Numbered from the stretch's first letter, positions 17,298 to 26,506 are shown. The stretch: 64,000 bases of DNA from Microthrix sp041394405 (GCA_041394405.1 JAWKIF010000015.1:20498-84497); one strand, 5' to 3'. A program made the numbers and translations. Notes: generated by a model not told the origin, from the letters alone.

Positions 17298-17939
17298 CTA
17301 CCCGATCAGGCGCATCGCCTCGGCCCGAGCGGCCGCGTCGGTCAAGAACAGGCCGCGAACCGAGGAAGTCACCGTGGTGGCTCCGGGGGAGCGCACGCCG
17401 CGCATGGCCATGCACAGGTGCTCGGCCTCCAGCACGGCCAGCACGGCACGGGGAGCCAGCATCTCCTCGATGGCGTCGGCGATCTGGGTCGTCAACCGCT
17501 CCTGCACCTGGGGCCGACGGGCGTAGCCCATGGTGAGGCGGGCCAGCTTGGACAGCCCGGTGATGCGGCCCTCCTCGTTGGGAATGTAGGCCACGTGGGC
17601 CTTGCCGTAGAAGGGAACCAGGTGGTGTTCGCACAGCGAGTGGAAGGTGATGTCGCGCACCATGATCATCTCGTCGTGGTCGGCCTCGAAGGTGGTGCGC
17701 AGGTGGCGGCGCGGGTCCTCGTGCAGGCCGCCGCACACCTCGGCGTACATGCGGGCCACCCGGGCCGGGGTGTCCAACAGGCCGTCGCGGGCGGGGTCCT
17801 CGCCGATGGCGACCAGCAACTCCCGCACGGCCGCCTCCACCCGGGCGTGGTCGACCGACGAGGGGGGCGGCTCGTTCTCGGGGTCCGGCACCTGCAACGG
17901 CCCGGCCGAGACGGCTGCGGCGTGCGATGTGTCACTCAT
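17298..17939 (-). CDS. folE: GTP cyclohydrolase I
   Basis: Forms dihydroneopterin triphosphate from GTP, the entry step of folate synthesis. 213 residues from the ATG at 17939, overlapping the ftsH end by 8 bp. Zinc and catalytic motifs are intact: FHSLCEHHLVPFYGKAHVAYIP and EAEHLCMAMRGVRSPGATTVTS. Central GYARRPQVQERLT also matches. The N-terminal 30 residues are disordered-looking. The 91-bp gap to folP holds no evident gene. Confidence 0.96.
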   Translation of the reverse strand: MSDTSHAAAVSAGPLQVPDPENEPPPSSVDHARVEAAVRELLVAIGEDPARDGLLDTPARVARMYAEVCGGLHEDPRRHLRTTFEADHDEMIMVRDITFHSLCEHHLVPFYGKAHVAYIPNEEGRITGLSKLARLTMGYARRPQVQERLTTQIADAIEEMLAPRAVLAVLEAEHLCMAMRGVRSPGATTVTSSVRGLFLTDAAARAEAMRLIG

Positions 17940-19764
17940 GTGGCTCCTTCGGGGGGCCGGCGGCAGCCAGAGACTCGTCCAACAGGCGCTCCAGCTCGTC
18001 GCCGGTGACAGTCTCGGCCTCAACCAGGCGATCGGCCAGCCGGTCCAGCAGGTCGCGATGCTGCGCCAGCAGCTCCCGTGCCCGTTCCCGGGCCTCCTTG
18101 ACCAGGCGGGCGATTTCGGCATCGACCCGGGCGGCGACCTCCTCGGACACGGTGACACCGTGGGGGTCGCGTCCGGCCACCTGGGGCTCGTCGCTGCCGT
18201 AGCGCAGCGGACCCAGATCCTCGCTCATGCCGAATTCGGTCACCATGCGACGCGCCAGCTCGGTGACCTGCTCGATGTCGTCGGCGGCGCCGGTCGTGAC
18301 CTCCCCGAACACCAGCTCCTCGGCGGCGCGACCGCCAAGGGTCATGGCCATGCGATCGACCAACTGGGCCTGGGAGGTGAGGTACCGGTCCTCCTCGGGC
18401 AACGACAGCGTCCAGCCCAGGGCCTGGCCGCGGGCCACGATCGACACCCGATGAACCGGGTCGGCGTGAGCAAGCACGTGGCCCAGCACGGCGTGCCCGG
18501 CCTCGTGGATGGCGATGGTGCGCTTGTCGGCCTCCGACATCATGCGGCTGCGCCGTGCCGGGCCCGCCATGGCCCGATCGATGGCCTCCGTCAGGTCGTC
18601 GTCGTTGATCCGCTGCCGCCCCTCGCGGGTGGCCAGGATGGCGGCCTCGTTCACCACGTTGGCCAGGTCGGCGCCGGTGAAACCGGGGGTGCGGCGGGCC
18701 AGGACGTCCAGGCCGACCCCGTCGGCAAACGGCTTGCCACGGGTGTGCACCTTGAGGATGGCCAGGCGGCCGGCCAGGTCGGGTCGGTCCACCACGATCT
18801 GACGATCGAAGCGACCCGGGCGCAGCAGCGCCGGATCGAGGATGTCCGGTCGGTTGGTGGCCGCCATCAGGATCACCCCGGTGGCGGGGTCGAAGCCGTC
18901 CATCTCCACCAGCAGCTGGTTGAGGGTCTGTTCTCGCTCGTCGTGACCGCCGCCAACGCCCGCCCCCCGGTGGCGGCCAACGGCATCGATCTCGTCCACG
19001 AAGATGATGGCGGGCGCATCCTCTTTTGCCTGGCGGAACAGGTCGCGTACCCGGCTGGCGCCCACGCCGACGAACATCTCCACGAAGTCCGAGCCGGACA
19101 GCGACATGAACGGCACCCCGGCCTCCCCGGCCACCGCCCGGGCGAGCAGGGTCTTGCCGGTGCCCGGGGGCCCGAAGAGCAGCACGCCCTTGGGGATGCG
19201 GGCGCCCATCTGCACGAACTTCTCGGGGTCCGAGAGGAAGTCGCGGATCTCGGCCAGCTCGGCGACGGCCTCGTCCGCCCCGGCCACATCGGCGAAGGTC
19301 ACCTCGGGGCGATCGGTGCGGTTGTTGCCGTTCGAGCGGCCGATGCGCAGCCCACCGATGCCCCCGCCCTGCATGTTCAACATGAAGTACACGAAGGCCC
19401 CGAGGATCAACAGGGTGGGCCCGACGTTCAACAGCAGGTCCTCCCACCACGACGACGTGGCGGTGTCCACCTCCACCTCGGCGCCGGAGCGGGTCAGCGA
19501 CCGGGCCAGGGTGTCGGACCCCTCGTTGGGCACCTTGGCGGTGAACTCCTCCCCGCCGGTCAGCGTGCCGGTGATCTCACCCTGGGCGGAGAGCAGGGTG
19601 GCTTCGGCCACCTTCCCGTCGGCCACCTTGTCCACCAGTTGGTCGTAGCGCAACTCGGTGGGATCGTCGCCGATCACCCGCACCACCTGGATGGCCGTCA
19701 CGGCCACCACCGCCGCCGCGACGCCGGCGCCCACCTGCAACCTGCGGCGCCGCTTCGCCTTCAT
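17932..19764 (-). CDS. ftsH: ATP-dependent zinc metalloprotease FtsH
   Basis: Membrane-bound AAA+ protease degrading misfolded and regulatory membrane proteins. 610 residues from the ATG at 19764 (8 bp after hpt). Two membrane segments (about residues 10-30 and 108-128) flank a periplasmic/extracytoplasmic domain. Walker A GPPGTGKT, Walker B IIFVDEID, second-region-of-homology ATNRPDILDPALLRPGRFDR, and zinc site HEAGH (about residue 406) are intact. The C-terminus is shorter than in many actinobacteria, with a coiled-coil-like ending. Position next to hpt, tilS and fol genes is a conserved bacterial arrangement. Confidence 0.97.
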   Translation of the reverse strand: MKAKRRRRLQVGAGVAAAVVAVTAIQVVRVIGDDPTELRYDQLVDKVADGKVAEATLLSAQGEITGTLTGGEEFTAKVPNEGSDTLARSLTRSGAEVEVDTATSSWWEDLLLNVGPTLLILGAFVYFMLNMQGGGIGGLRIGRSNGNNRTDRPEVTFADVAGADEAVAELAEIRDFLSDPEKFVQMGARIPKGVLLFGPPGTGKTLLARAVAGEAGVPFMSLSGSDFVEMFVGVGASRVRDLFRQAKEDAPAIIFVDEIDAVGRHRGAGVGGGHDEREQTLNQLLVEMDGFDPATGVILMAATNRPDILDPALLRPGRFDRQIVVDRPDLAGRLAILKVHTRGKPFADGVGLDVLARRTPGFTGADLANVVNEAAILATREGRQRINDDDLTEAIDRAMAGPARRSRMMSEADKRTIAIHEAGHAVLGHVLAHADPVHRVSIVARGQALGWTLSLPEEDRYLTSQAQLVDRMAMTLGGRAAEELVFGEVTTGAADDIEQVTELARRMVTEFGMSEDLGPLRYGSDEPQVAGRDPHGVTVSEEVAARVDAEIARLVKEARERARELLAQHRDLLDRLADRLVEAETVTGDELERLLDESLAAAGPPKEPHE

Positions 19765-19771
19765 GGTTCGC

Positions 19772-20380
19772 TCACGGCCGGTCGGGCACCACATACCCGG
19801 CGATGTAGCCGAGGTTGCGGTAGCGCTGGTCGACGTCCAGCCCGTAGCCGATCACGAACTCGTCGTCGTCGATTTCGAAGCCGACGAACCCGACGTCCTG
19901 GGCCACCACGTCGGCCGACTTGCGCGCCAGCAGGGCACATACCTCAAGGCTGGCGGGCTTGCGGGCGGCCAGGTTGCGGCGCAGATATCGCAGGGTGAGG
20001 CCGGTGTCGACGATGTCCTCGATGAGGATGACGTGACGCCCGCTCAGGTCCTCGTCGAGGTCCTTCACCACACGCACCACACCCGAGGTCTGCGTGGCCG
20101 ACCCGTAGCTGGACACGGCGATGAAGTCGATGGCCAGCGGCAGGTCGATGGCACGCGCCAGGTCGGTGAGGAACATCGAGGCGCCCCGAAGCACCCCCAC
20201 CAGCAGCGGCGGGCGCCCCTCGTAGCGCTCAGTGATCTCGGCGCCCAACTGGGCGACCCGTTCCGCCAACTGCTCGGCGCTGATGCGCACGGGGCCGATG
20301 TTGGGGTCCGTGCTCAGCCGCCCGGGAGCACGCGGGCCGTCGGGCGTCGGGCGAGCAGTGCCGTCGGGGGGGTTGGTCAC
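19772..20380 (-). CDS. hpt: Hypoxanthine phosphoribosyltransferase
   Basis: Purine salvage: hypoxanthine or guanine plus PRPP to IMP or GMP. 202 residues; the first ~30 are a polar extension beyond the usual ~180-residue enzyme. Motifs: LVGVLRGASMFLTDLARAI, AVSSYG flexible loop, PRPP-binding VILIEDIVDTGLTL, and VGFEIDDDEFVIGYGLDVDQRYRNL. Lies 9 bp after tilS, the same order as in many Gram-positive bacteria. Confidence 0.95.
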   Translation of the reverse strand: MTNPPDGTARPTPDGPRAPGRLSTDPNIGPVRISAEQLAERVAQLGAEITERYEGRPPLLVGVLRGASMFLTDLARAIDLPLAIDFIAVSSYGSATQTSGVVRVVKDLDEDLSGRHVILIEDIVDTGLTLRYLRRNLAARKPASLEVCALLARKSADVVAQDVGFVGFEIDDDEFVIGYGLDVDQRYRNLGYIAGYVVPDRP

Positions 20381-20389
20381 CTCAGCAAC

Positions 20390-21295
20390 CTAATGCGTTT
20401 CGGGTACGGACCGTTCCAGGCGCAGGCGCCCCTCGGTACGGGCCATGCGCCACCCGTCGGCGACGTCGGCCCGGGGAGGGCCATCCGGTCGGGCCACGGC
20501 CAGCATCCGCTCCAGCGCCCGATGGTCGGGCGGATGCTCCAGCTGGGTCTCGGCCCGCCACCAGCGGCGCAGTGCCGCCACCGCCACGCTGCGAGGAAGC
20601 TCGCACAGGCGCCTCCCGTCGGTGACGTCCACGGCGCCGGCCTGAGAATCCAGCAGGTCGGCCAGCTCGCGTTGATGATCGGCCAGGCGCACCAGTTGGG
20701 GCACGGGGTCTCGGCGGCCCACGTCGCCCAGCAGCGGCAACACCTCGGACCGCACCCGGTTGCGCATGTGCATCGGCGAGGCGTTGGTGGGATCCTCCAC
20801 GCAGTCCAGGCCCAGCTCCAGACACAGGCCCTGCGTCTCGCTGCGGCGCAGGCCGAGGAGCGGGTGGGTGGGGCCGGGCCGCATGGCGGACAGGCCCCAC
20901 GGGCCGGCACCCCGCAGCAGCGCCAGCAGCACGCTCTCGGCCTGGTCATCGGCGGTGTGGCCGGTCGCCGCAGCGGGGCCCAACGCCCGTCGGCGGGCGC
21001 TGCGGGCGCGTTCCTCCAGGTTGGGGCCGGGTTCCACCGTCACCTCCACGACCCGCAGGTCGAGCCCCAGGTGGTCGGCCATCGCGGCCAGACGCTGCCG
21101 GTCGTCGTTGCCCGGGCGCAGCCCATGGTCGACGTGGAGCGCCTCGACCACGCAGCCGGCCGCCTGCGCCAACACCACCAGCGCGGTCGAGTCCGGCCCG
21201 CCCGACCAGCCGCAGCGCAGGCTGGTTCCCGCCGGGGGAAAGGCGCAACGGTCCACCAGGGCGTCGTGCCCAACGGCCCAAGGGGCCGCGTTCAC
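20390..21295 (-). CDS. tilS: tRNA(Ile)-lysidine synthase
   Basis: Modifies C34 of the minor tRNA-Ile (CAU) with lysine so that it reads AUA. 301 residues from the GTG at 21295, which overlaps the metalloprotease stop (GTGA). PP-loop ATPase motif RCGWSGGPDSTALVVLA at about residue 28 and the GHTADDQAESVLLALLRGAG motif mark the family; the DPTNASPMHMRNRVRSEVLPLL segment follows. It lacks the long C-terminal domains of E. coli TilS, as is common in actinobacteria. Confidence 0.92.
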   Translation of the reverse strand: MNAAPWAVGHDALVDRCAFPPAGTSLRCGWSGGPDSTALVVLAQAAGCVVEALHVDHGLRPGNDDRQRLAAMADHLGLDLRVVEVTVEPGPNLEERARSARRRALGPAAATGHTADDQAESVLLALLRGAGPWGLSAMRPGPTHPLLGLRRSETQGLCLELGLDCVEDPTNASPMHMRNRVRSEVLPLLGDVGRRDPVPQLVRLADHQRELADLLDSQAGAVDVTDGRRLCELPRSVAVAALRRWWRAETQLEHPPDHRALERMLAVARPDGPPRADVADGWRMARTEGRLRLERSVPETH

Positions 21296-22449
21296 CGCCG
21301 CAGCAGGGAGCGCTTGGTGAGCTTCACCCGGGCCATCCACGCCTCCGGGTCGCGAATGTCGGTCAGCGTGGGCACGGTCTCGGGCGATTCGAAGGCCCGG
21401 TCCAGCCCCGCCCTGCCATGGCGCTCCTCCACCGCTTCGATGAAGCGCTCGCCTTCTTCGTACTGGCGCATCTTGGCCTCCATGCCCAGCAACTTCTGGA
21501 ACAGGGCGGCCGGGCCGGCTGCATTGCGGCGGGCGGACAGCACCTCGTGGAAGCGCTCCGAGGACGGGATCCGGTCGCCCGCCGCCCGGTTCATCACGAT
21601 GTCGCCGTGGCCCTCCAGCAGGCTCATCAGCCCGGCCAGGCGATCCATGGCCGCCCGCTGCTCCGGTCCGGCGAACAGCGCCGACAAGCCGCCCTCGTTC
21701 AGCGGGTTGGTGCCGGTGCGGATGGCCTCTGCCAGACGTCCGAGTGCGGTCAACAGGCGCGCCGGGTCGGGCTCTGCGGCGTCCAGCAGCTCGCGCACCT
21801 GGGCCAGGAAGTAGGGCCGCAGCCACTCCACGCCGGTGAATTGGGCCCGGTGGGTGAGCTCGTGCACGCACACCCACAGCCGGAACTCGCGCGGCGGAAA
21901 CCCATACTTGCGTTCCAGGGCCAACAGGTTGGGACCCACCAGGTACACCACATCCTGGTCACCGCGGTCGGAGGCAGCGCCATCCTGGGCAGGGCCGTCC
22001 GGGTCGGCCCCGTCCGGGCCAGCATCGCGGCCGACGACACCCGTTGCACCTGGGCCCGGTTCGGTGACCAGCAGGTCGTACTGGCCCAGCACCCGGCGGC
22101 TCATCCACCCGAGGATGACTCCCATCTCGGCCGCCGCCACCTTCGGCCCGACGACGGCCGACGGCCCCGACAGGTTCTTGGACATGCGCTCCAGCAGCGG
22201 TTCCAACAGGCGCTGGAACGATCCGATGTTGGCCTGTACCCAGCCCGAGCGATCCACCACCCGCGCCCGTGCCGGGCCCTCGGTGGAGGGCCACCCCGTT
22301 TCCGCCTCCACCAGCTGTTGGGCCAGCGGCGTGAACTCGGCAACGTCAGCGGCCAGCGTGCCCGAGCGATACGACTGGGCCAACGGGTCGGTACCCGAGA
22401 CACGGCTGGCCACCTTGGCGGCCAGCGCCCAGTCCACGGCCTCGGTCAT
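21292..22449 (-). CDS. DUF2342 zinc-dependent metalloprotease-like protein
   Basis: 385 residues from the ATG at 22449. This actinobacterial family, sometimes named F420-biosynthesis-associated, carries an HExxH-type site, here CVHELTHRAQF (about residue 190), and a second region LEGHGDIVMNRAAG. Other family segments are PLAQQLVEAETGW, RMSKNLSGPSAVVGPKVAAAEMGVILGWMSRRVLGQYDLL and VYLVGPNLLALERKYGFPPREFRLWV. Its position directly before tilS and hpt is common in actinobacteria. Substrate is unknown. A polar insert near residue 155 (GPDGADPDGPAQDG) is probably a disordered loop. Confidence 0.88.
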   Translation of the reverse strand: MTEAVDWALAAKVASRVSGTDPLAQSYRSGTLAADVAEFTPLAQQLVEAETGWPSTEGPARARVVDRSGWVQANIGSFQRLLEPLLERMSKNLSGPSAVVGPKVAAAEMGVILGWMSRRVLGQYDLLVTEPGPGATGVVGRDAGPDGADPDGPAQDGAASDRGDQDVVYLVGPNLLALERKYGFPPREFRLWVCVHELTHRAQFTGVEWLRPYFLAQVRELLDAAEPDPARLLTALGRLAEAIRTGTNPLNEGGLSALFAGPEQRAAMDRLAGLMSLLEGHGDIVMNRAAGDRIPSSERFHEVLSARRNAAGPAALFQKLLGMEAKMRQYEEGERFIEAVEERHGRAGLDRAFESPETVPTLTDIRDPEAWMARVKLTKRSLLRR

Positions 22450-22510
22450 CGGGGGTTCGCCGACACGGAGCGGGGATTGGTCCGGCCGGGGCGAGGCGAA
22501 GCGTGCAGCG

Positions 22511-22651
22511 TCAGTCCCGGGGGCCGGGGTAGCGGGGCTTGACCACCGAACGGAGGTAGCCCACCCCCAGCGTGACGGCGAGCAGCACCGCCGAGATGGC
22601 CAGCACCATGGCCACCCAGTAGTGCCAGACGTGTGTTTGGGCCAGCAGCAT
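22511..22651 (-). CDS. Small single-pass membrane protein
   Basis: 46 residues from an ATG at 22651. Sequence is a short polar start (MLLAQTHVWHYW), one hydrophobic helix (VAMVLAISAVLLAVTLGVGYL) and a basic tail ending KPRYPGPRD, consistent with an N-out, C-in membrane microprotein. Ends 61 bp before the DUF2342 gene, so it may be the first gene of that operon. Function unknown. Small proteins of this design at this position occur in related actinobacteria, as I recall, but I cannot verify. Confidence 0.6.
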   Translation of the reverse strand: MLLAQTHVWHYWVAMVLAISAVLLAVTLGVGYLRSVVKPRYPGPRD

Positions 22652-22699
22652 GTCGCCATCCTAGGGCGGAGCGGCGGCGGCGCAACACTCGCCCGCGCT

Positions 22700-22951
22700 T
22701 CACTCGGTGGGGGGCTGATCGACCAGGTAGGTGCGCACGGTGGCAGTCAAGCGCTCCCGAACCTCGTCGGGGCACCGCTCCCGACCCCGTCGGGCGATCA
22801 GGGTCTTCACCTGAGCCTCGAAATCGAACGCCTCCAAGCAGGCCACGCAGGCACGAAGGTGGGTCTCCACGTGCTGGCGGGCCTCGTCGGGCATCTCGTT
22901 GTCCACGTAGATGTAGAGCTGCTCGAGGATCTCCGTGCAGTCCTCAGCCAC
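22700..22951 (-). CDS. rsrA: Anti-sigma factor, RsrA type
   Basis: 83 residues. The zinc-binding anti-sigma motif HVETHLRACVACLEAF (H-x3-C-x2-C) is present, with an upstream CTEILEQLYIYVDNEM helix that binds the sigma factor. In Streptomyces RsrA, thiol oxidation releases zinc and SigR to activate thiol-stress genes. It is directly downstream of a SigR-like ECF sigma gene with a 36-bp gap, the standard order. Residues C5 and the H/C/C set match the zinc ligands. Confidence 0.9.
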   Translation of the reverse strand: MAEDCTEILEQLYIYVDNEMPDEARQHVETHLRACVACLEAFDFEAQVKTLIARRGRERCPDEVRERLTATVRTYLVDQPPTE

Positions 22952-22987
22952 GACGGACCGCCAGGCTGGACGAAAAGTTGGTTGCGC

Positions 22988-23554
22988 TCATGGGGTCACC
23001 GGGTCGGCGGTCGAAGCCTGTGGAGTGGGGTCGGCCAGGCGCCGCTCCACTGCGAAGGTATGCAACGACTTCTGCAGCGCCTTTCTTCCCCGATGCAGCC
23101 GGCTCATGACGGTGCCGATGGGAATGTCGAGCATCTCGGCGATTTCCTTGTAGGAGAACCCCTCCACGTCGGCCAGCAGCACGGGCACCCGAAAGATGTC
23201 GGGAAGCCCCTCCAACGCGTCGGTCACCTGGGTGTCGGTGAACAGGTCCATCAGCTCGTCTTCGGCCGATCGCCCCCGCTGGGCGGCCTCCAGCCCGCCC
23301 AGGCGGCGGTACAGGAAGAAGTCTTCGACGTCGGCCAGGTCGGACTCGTCCGGGCGCCGCTGCTTGGCCCGATAGCGGTTGATGTAGGTGTTCGTCAGGA
23401 TGCGGAAGAGCCAGGCCCGCAGGTTGGTCCCGGCCTCGAAGCGCTCGTAGCCCCGAAAGCCCCGAAGGAACGTCTCCTGGAGCAGGTCCTCGGCGTCGGC
23501 CGAGTTGCGGGTCATGCGCATCGCAGCCGAATACAGGCTGTCGGCGTACTCCAT
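22988..23554 (-). CDS. sigR: ECF sigma factor, SigR/SigH type
   Basis: 188 residues. Region 2 DSLYSAAMRMTRNSADAEDLLQETFLRGFRGYERFEAGTNLRAWLFRILTNTYINRYR and region 4 ALEGLPDIFRVPVLLADVEGFSYKEIAEMLDIPIGTVMSRLHRGRKALQ are typical. The linker is longer than usual and acidic (VEDFFLYRRLGG). The ATG at 23554 is the only plausible start before an upstream in-frame stop. With the RsrA-type partner it should control the disulfide-stress regulon. I found no clear GGAAT-N18-GTT autoregulatory promoter immediately upstream. Confidence 0.92.
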   Translation of the reverse strand: MEYADSLYSAAMRMTRNSADAEDLLQETFLRGFRGYERFEAGTNLRAWLFRILTNTYINRYRAKQRRPDESDLADVEDFFLYRRLGGLEAAQRGRSAEDELMDLFTDTQVTDALEGLPDIFRVPVLLADVEGFSYKEIAEMLDIPIGTVMSRLHRGRKALQKSLHTFAVERRLADPTPQASTADPVTP

Positions 23555-23625
23555 GGCGTCATCGGCGAAATCGGCTGGGTCGGCGATGGCCGCACACTAA
23601 CGCCGGACGAGGGCCAACGGGCGCG

Positions 23626-23655
23626 ACGAGGGCCACCCCGCAGGGTGGCCCTCGT
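23626..23655. terminator. Strong hairpin terminator between zinc-ribbon gene and sigR
   Basis: A perfect 13-bp stem, ACGAGGGCCACCC (23626-23638) with GGGTGGCCCTCGT (23643-23655) and a 4-base loop, lies 22 bp after the zinc-ribbon stop on the minus strand. Part of one arm (ACGAGGGCCA) recurs at 23608. Confidence 0.75.
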
Positions 23656-23677
23656 TCGTTCGACTGTTCGTGGGGGA

Positions 23678-23818
23678 TCAGACGAGTTGGTGATCGCTAC
23701 GCCGGGGCGCTGCCCGGTGATAGCTGTGACGCCGGAGCCATGATCCGCATCGGGGGCACTTGCTTGCCATCCCGGCGGACAGGCCCTGGCAGTAACGACA
23801 CGCCGTTGTGTCATTCAT
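23678..23818 (-). CDS. Small zinc-ribbon protein
   Basis: 46 residues from the ATG at 23818, chosen because AGGAGG lies 7 bp upstream. Two CxxC pairs (CRYCQG and CPRCGSW, 11 residues apart) form a likely treble-clef/zinc ribbon, followed by a basic tail (LRRHSYHRAAPRRSDHQ). Such proteins can bind nucleic acid or ribosomes, but the role here is unknown. Own terminator downstream suggests a monocistronic transcript. Confidence 0.6.
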   Translation of the reverse strand: MNDTTACRYCQGLSAGMASKCPRCGSWLRRHSYHRAAPRRSDHQLV

Positions 23819-23992
23819 GCGAGACCTCCTGGTCTGATGTGGTTGCCTCACTACCTTACGGTGTCGATTGTTACGATTCAATGACCCCCGCGAACCAACC
23901 TGAGTAGTTCCTTTGGCCCGGGCCCTGGACCTCCCCCGGTTGGTCGGTCACCGGGACACTCGTTGGTCGTTCAGCGACGCGGAGCGGAGCGG

Positions 23993-24065
23993 AGCCCGAG
24001 AGGAGAATCGAACTCCTGACCTGCTCATTACGAGTGAGCTGCTCTGCCGTCTGAGCTACCCGGGC
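23993..24065 (-). tRNA. tRNA-Thr (CGT)
   Basis: Cloverleaf read on the minus strand: acceptor GCCCGGG/CTCGGGC, D-arm GCTCAGACGGCAGAGC, anticodon stem GCTCA/TGAGC with loop CTCGTAA (anticodon CGU, Thr codon ACG), T-arm with GTTCGATTC. 73 nt, no encoded CCA. Confidence 0.93.
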
Positions 24066-24214
24066 GGGAACCTCCGAGCATACCAGCGCATCGATCGGGC
24101 CCGTTCCCCGCCGCGACCGCGACCGGCCCGACCAAATCCGCCGAGCGCTCACGTCGTGACCCGCAGCGGAAGCCGATACGCTTGGCGACCCCTTGGAATG
24201 CGGGATCCAAGGGG

Positions 24215-26506
24215 ATGGAAGCCGACGCCAAAGCACACCGGAGCACCACCCAGACCGTGGACAGTCAACCGCCCGCCAGCGCGACTCGTGCTTCCGGACT
24301 GACCAGCGAATCGCTGGTCGCCCAGCTTCCCGTCGCCCTCGCCCTGCTCGGGTCGGACGGGTGCATCGAGGCCGTCAGCGCCTCGCTCGCACGGGACGTG
24401 GCCCGGGCGCCGAGCGATCTGGTGGGGATGCCCATCCGCGAGCTGATCGATCGGGGCGACGGGCTGCGGCTGAGCGACGCGCTGCGAACGTCGCAAGCCC
24501 AGGTCGGCAGCCAGCGGACCAGCAACATGTCGCTACGGCGACCCGATGGCGTCTCGGCACGGGCCGAGGTGCGGATCCGCGCCCTGGAAGAGGGCGGCTG
24601 GGTGGTTCGGTTGCACGCGCCCCGCTTGTCGGGTTCCACCTCCGGAACACTCGTCCCGGACGTGGAGCCATCCTCCAGCCCACACAACCTGGCCTCGCTC
24701 GGCCAATGGCAACTGAGCGTTCACGAGTTGATCTCCGGTGGCGCCTCACCCGAGGCCATCTTCGAGAGTGTGGCCCGCCTCGTGGATCACCACCTCGGCG
24801 GCACCTGCGTCGTCACCATCAAGGACCACGATGGCGGGCACTGGACCGCTGAAGTGGTGGCGGCACCCAGCTTGGAGGCCATCCTGGGCCTCAGGACTTC
24901 TACCTCCAGCCCCGAACACGACCCGACCCAACCGGGGGTGGACATCACCACCCACCTGACCGACGTCCCCATGTACCAGCAGGCCCTGGCGGCGCACGGG
25001 GCGACCGACATGCCCATGGCGCTGCTGGATCCGGAGACCGCCGTCTGGTCGGCACCCATCGCCAGCTCCCAGACGGGGCGGCCCGTGGGGCGGGTGTCGG
25101 TGCTGGTCGACCCCAACCGCGTGGTGACGGACTGGGATCGTGAGGTGCTGACGGCTGCGGCGAGCCTGGCCGGCCTGGCCGCAGAGCGCCGGCGCTCCGA
25201 CCTGGAGATCCGCCAGCAGGCGCTCTATGACCCGCTCTCCCAGCTGCCCCGGCGGGGGCTGTTCATCGACCGGGTCTCCCAGGCCCTGCGCCGCTCGGCG
25301 TCGCCCACGACGGCCGTGATCTTCGTGCAGCTCGCCGAGCTGCACCTCATCAACACCAGCTACGGCATCGATGCCGGCGACCTGGCGGTTACCGAGTCCG
25401 CCCGACGCCTGGAGTCGGTCGTCGGTTCCAGCGGCACCGTCGCACGCTTCGGGGGCGACGAGTTCGCCCTGTTGGTCGAGCGGGCCGATGCCAGCGCCAT
25501 CGCAGGGAGCGTCCAGTCCGCGTTCGTGCCCGCCTGGGAGCTGCGCACCAGCGAGGGGCCGGTGTTCGTGCATCCCCACGTCCTCGCCGGGCTTGCCTAC
25601 GCTGACCCTGCCGACGACGCCGCCTCGCTGTGCCGCAAGGCCCAATCCGCCCTGCGCTGGGCCCACCAACCGGGCGCCGAGCCCACCGTCGTCTACGAGG
25701 AGTCGCGCCGGGCCGGCTCGGTGGAACGCTTGGCCCTGCGGGGCGACCTGCGCCAATGCGTGTCCCGGGGCGAGCTGCGGATCGACTACCAGCCCAAGGT
25801 GAACCTGAACACCGGGTTGATCGCCGGCGCCGAGGCGCTGGTGCGCTGGCATCACCCCACGCACGGCGTGCTGCGCCCGGACCAGTTCATTGCGCTGGCC
25901 GAGGAATCCGGCGTGATCGTCGACATCGGCGAGTGGGTGCTGGTGGAGGCCGTCCGCACTGCGGCCCGATGGCGGCGCGATGGGCTCGTCGCCGACGACT
26001 TCCTGATTGCCGTCAACATGTCGGCCCGCCAGCTGTGGTCGCCCGCCTACGGCGACCTGGTGGCGGAGGTGCTGGAGCAGGAGGCGTGGCCGGCCGAGCA
26101 ACTCAGCCTGGAGTTGACCGAAACGCTGCTGGTCAGCAACTACGAGGAGCTCTTGGTGGCCCTGGGACGCCTCAAGGGCAACGGCGTGCTGTTGGCGGCC
26201 GACGACTTCGGCACCGGCTATTCCGCGCTGTCCTACCTGGACGAGTTGCCGCTGGACATCCTGAAGGTGGACAAGGGCTTCGTTGCCCGCATTCGCAGCG
26301 ACGGCGGCGGATCGGTGGTGGCCACCGGGGTGGTCTCGATGGCCGACGAGCTCAGCCTGAAGACGTGCGGGGAGGGCGTGGAGACCACCGAGCAGTTGGC
26401 CGGCCTCCGGGCGCTGGGTTGCCACTGGGCGCAGGGGTACCTGATCGCCAGGCCGCTCTCCCCCGACCGCTTCACCGAACTTGCCCAGACCGGCCCCCGC
26501 TGGTAG
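24215..26506 (+). CDS. PAS/GAF-GGDEF-EAL cyclic-di-GMP signalling protein
   Basis: 763 residues from the ATG at 24215, chosen for AAGGGG just upstream. N-terminal PAS-like region (about 20-135), GAF-like region (about 165-320), GGDEF domain with intact FGGDEFALL at about 411, and EAL domain from about 515 to 755. EAL catalytic signatures are present: AEALVRW, NMSARQLWSP, LELTETLL, DDFGTGYSALSYL and CGEGVETTEQL. Both diguanylate cyclase and phosphodiesterase activity are therefore possible; in such tandem proteins the GGDEF part often only binds GTP. No membrane segment, so it probably senses a cytosolic signal. Stands alone. Confidence 0.9.
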   Translation: MEADAKAHRSTTQTVDSQPPASATRASGLTSESLVAQLPVALALLGSDGCIEAVSASLARDVARAPSDLVGMPIRELIDRGDGLRLSDALRTSQAQVGSQRTSNMSLRRPDGVSARAEVRIRALEEGGWVVRLHAPRLSGSTSGTLVPDVEPSSSPHNLASLGQWQLSVHELISGGASPEAIFESVARLVDHHLGGTCVVTIKDHDGGHWTAEVVAAPSLEAILGLRTSTSSPEHDPTQPGVDITTHLTDVPMYQQALAAHGATDMPMALLDPETAVWSAPIASSQTGRPVGRVSVLVDPNRVVTDWDREVLTAAASLAGLAAERRRSDLEIRQQALYDPLSQLPRRGLFIDRVSQALRRSASPTTAVIFVQLAELHLINTSYGIDAGDLAVTESARRLESVVGSSGTVARFGGDEFALLVERADASAIAGSVQSAFVPAWELRTSEGPVFVHPHVLAGLAYADPADDAASLCRKAQSALRWAHQPGAEPTVVYEESRRAGSVERLALRGDLRQCVSRGELRIDYQPKVNLNTGLIAGAEALVRWHHPTHGVLRPDQFIALAEESGVIVDIGEWVLVEAVRTAARWRRDGLVADDFLIAVNMSARQLWSPAYGDLVAEVLEQEAWPAEQLSLELTETLLVSNYEELLVALGRLKGNGVLLAADDFGTGYSALSYLDELPLDILKVDKGFVARIRSDGGGSVVATGVVSMADELSLKTCGEGVETTEQLAGLRALGCHWAQGYLIARPLSPDRFTELAQTGPRW

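Noticed and set aside
17647..19998. 783-codon plus-strand frame opposite ftsH
   Set aside because: Antisense shadow; FtsH motifs are complete on the minus strand.
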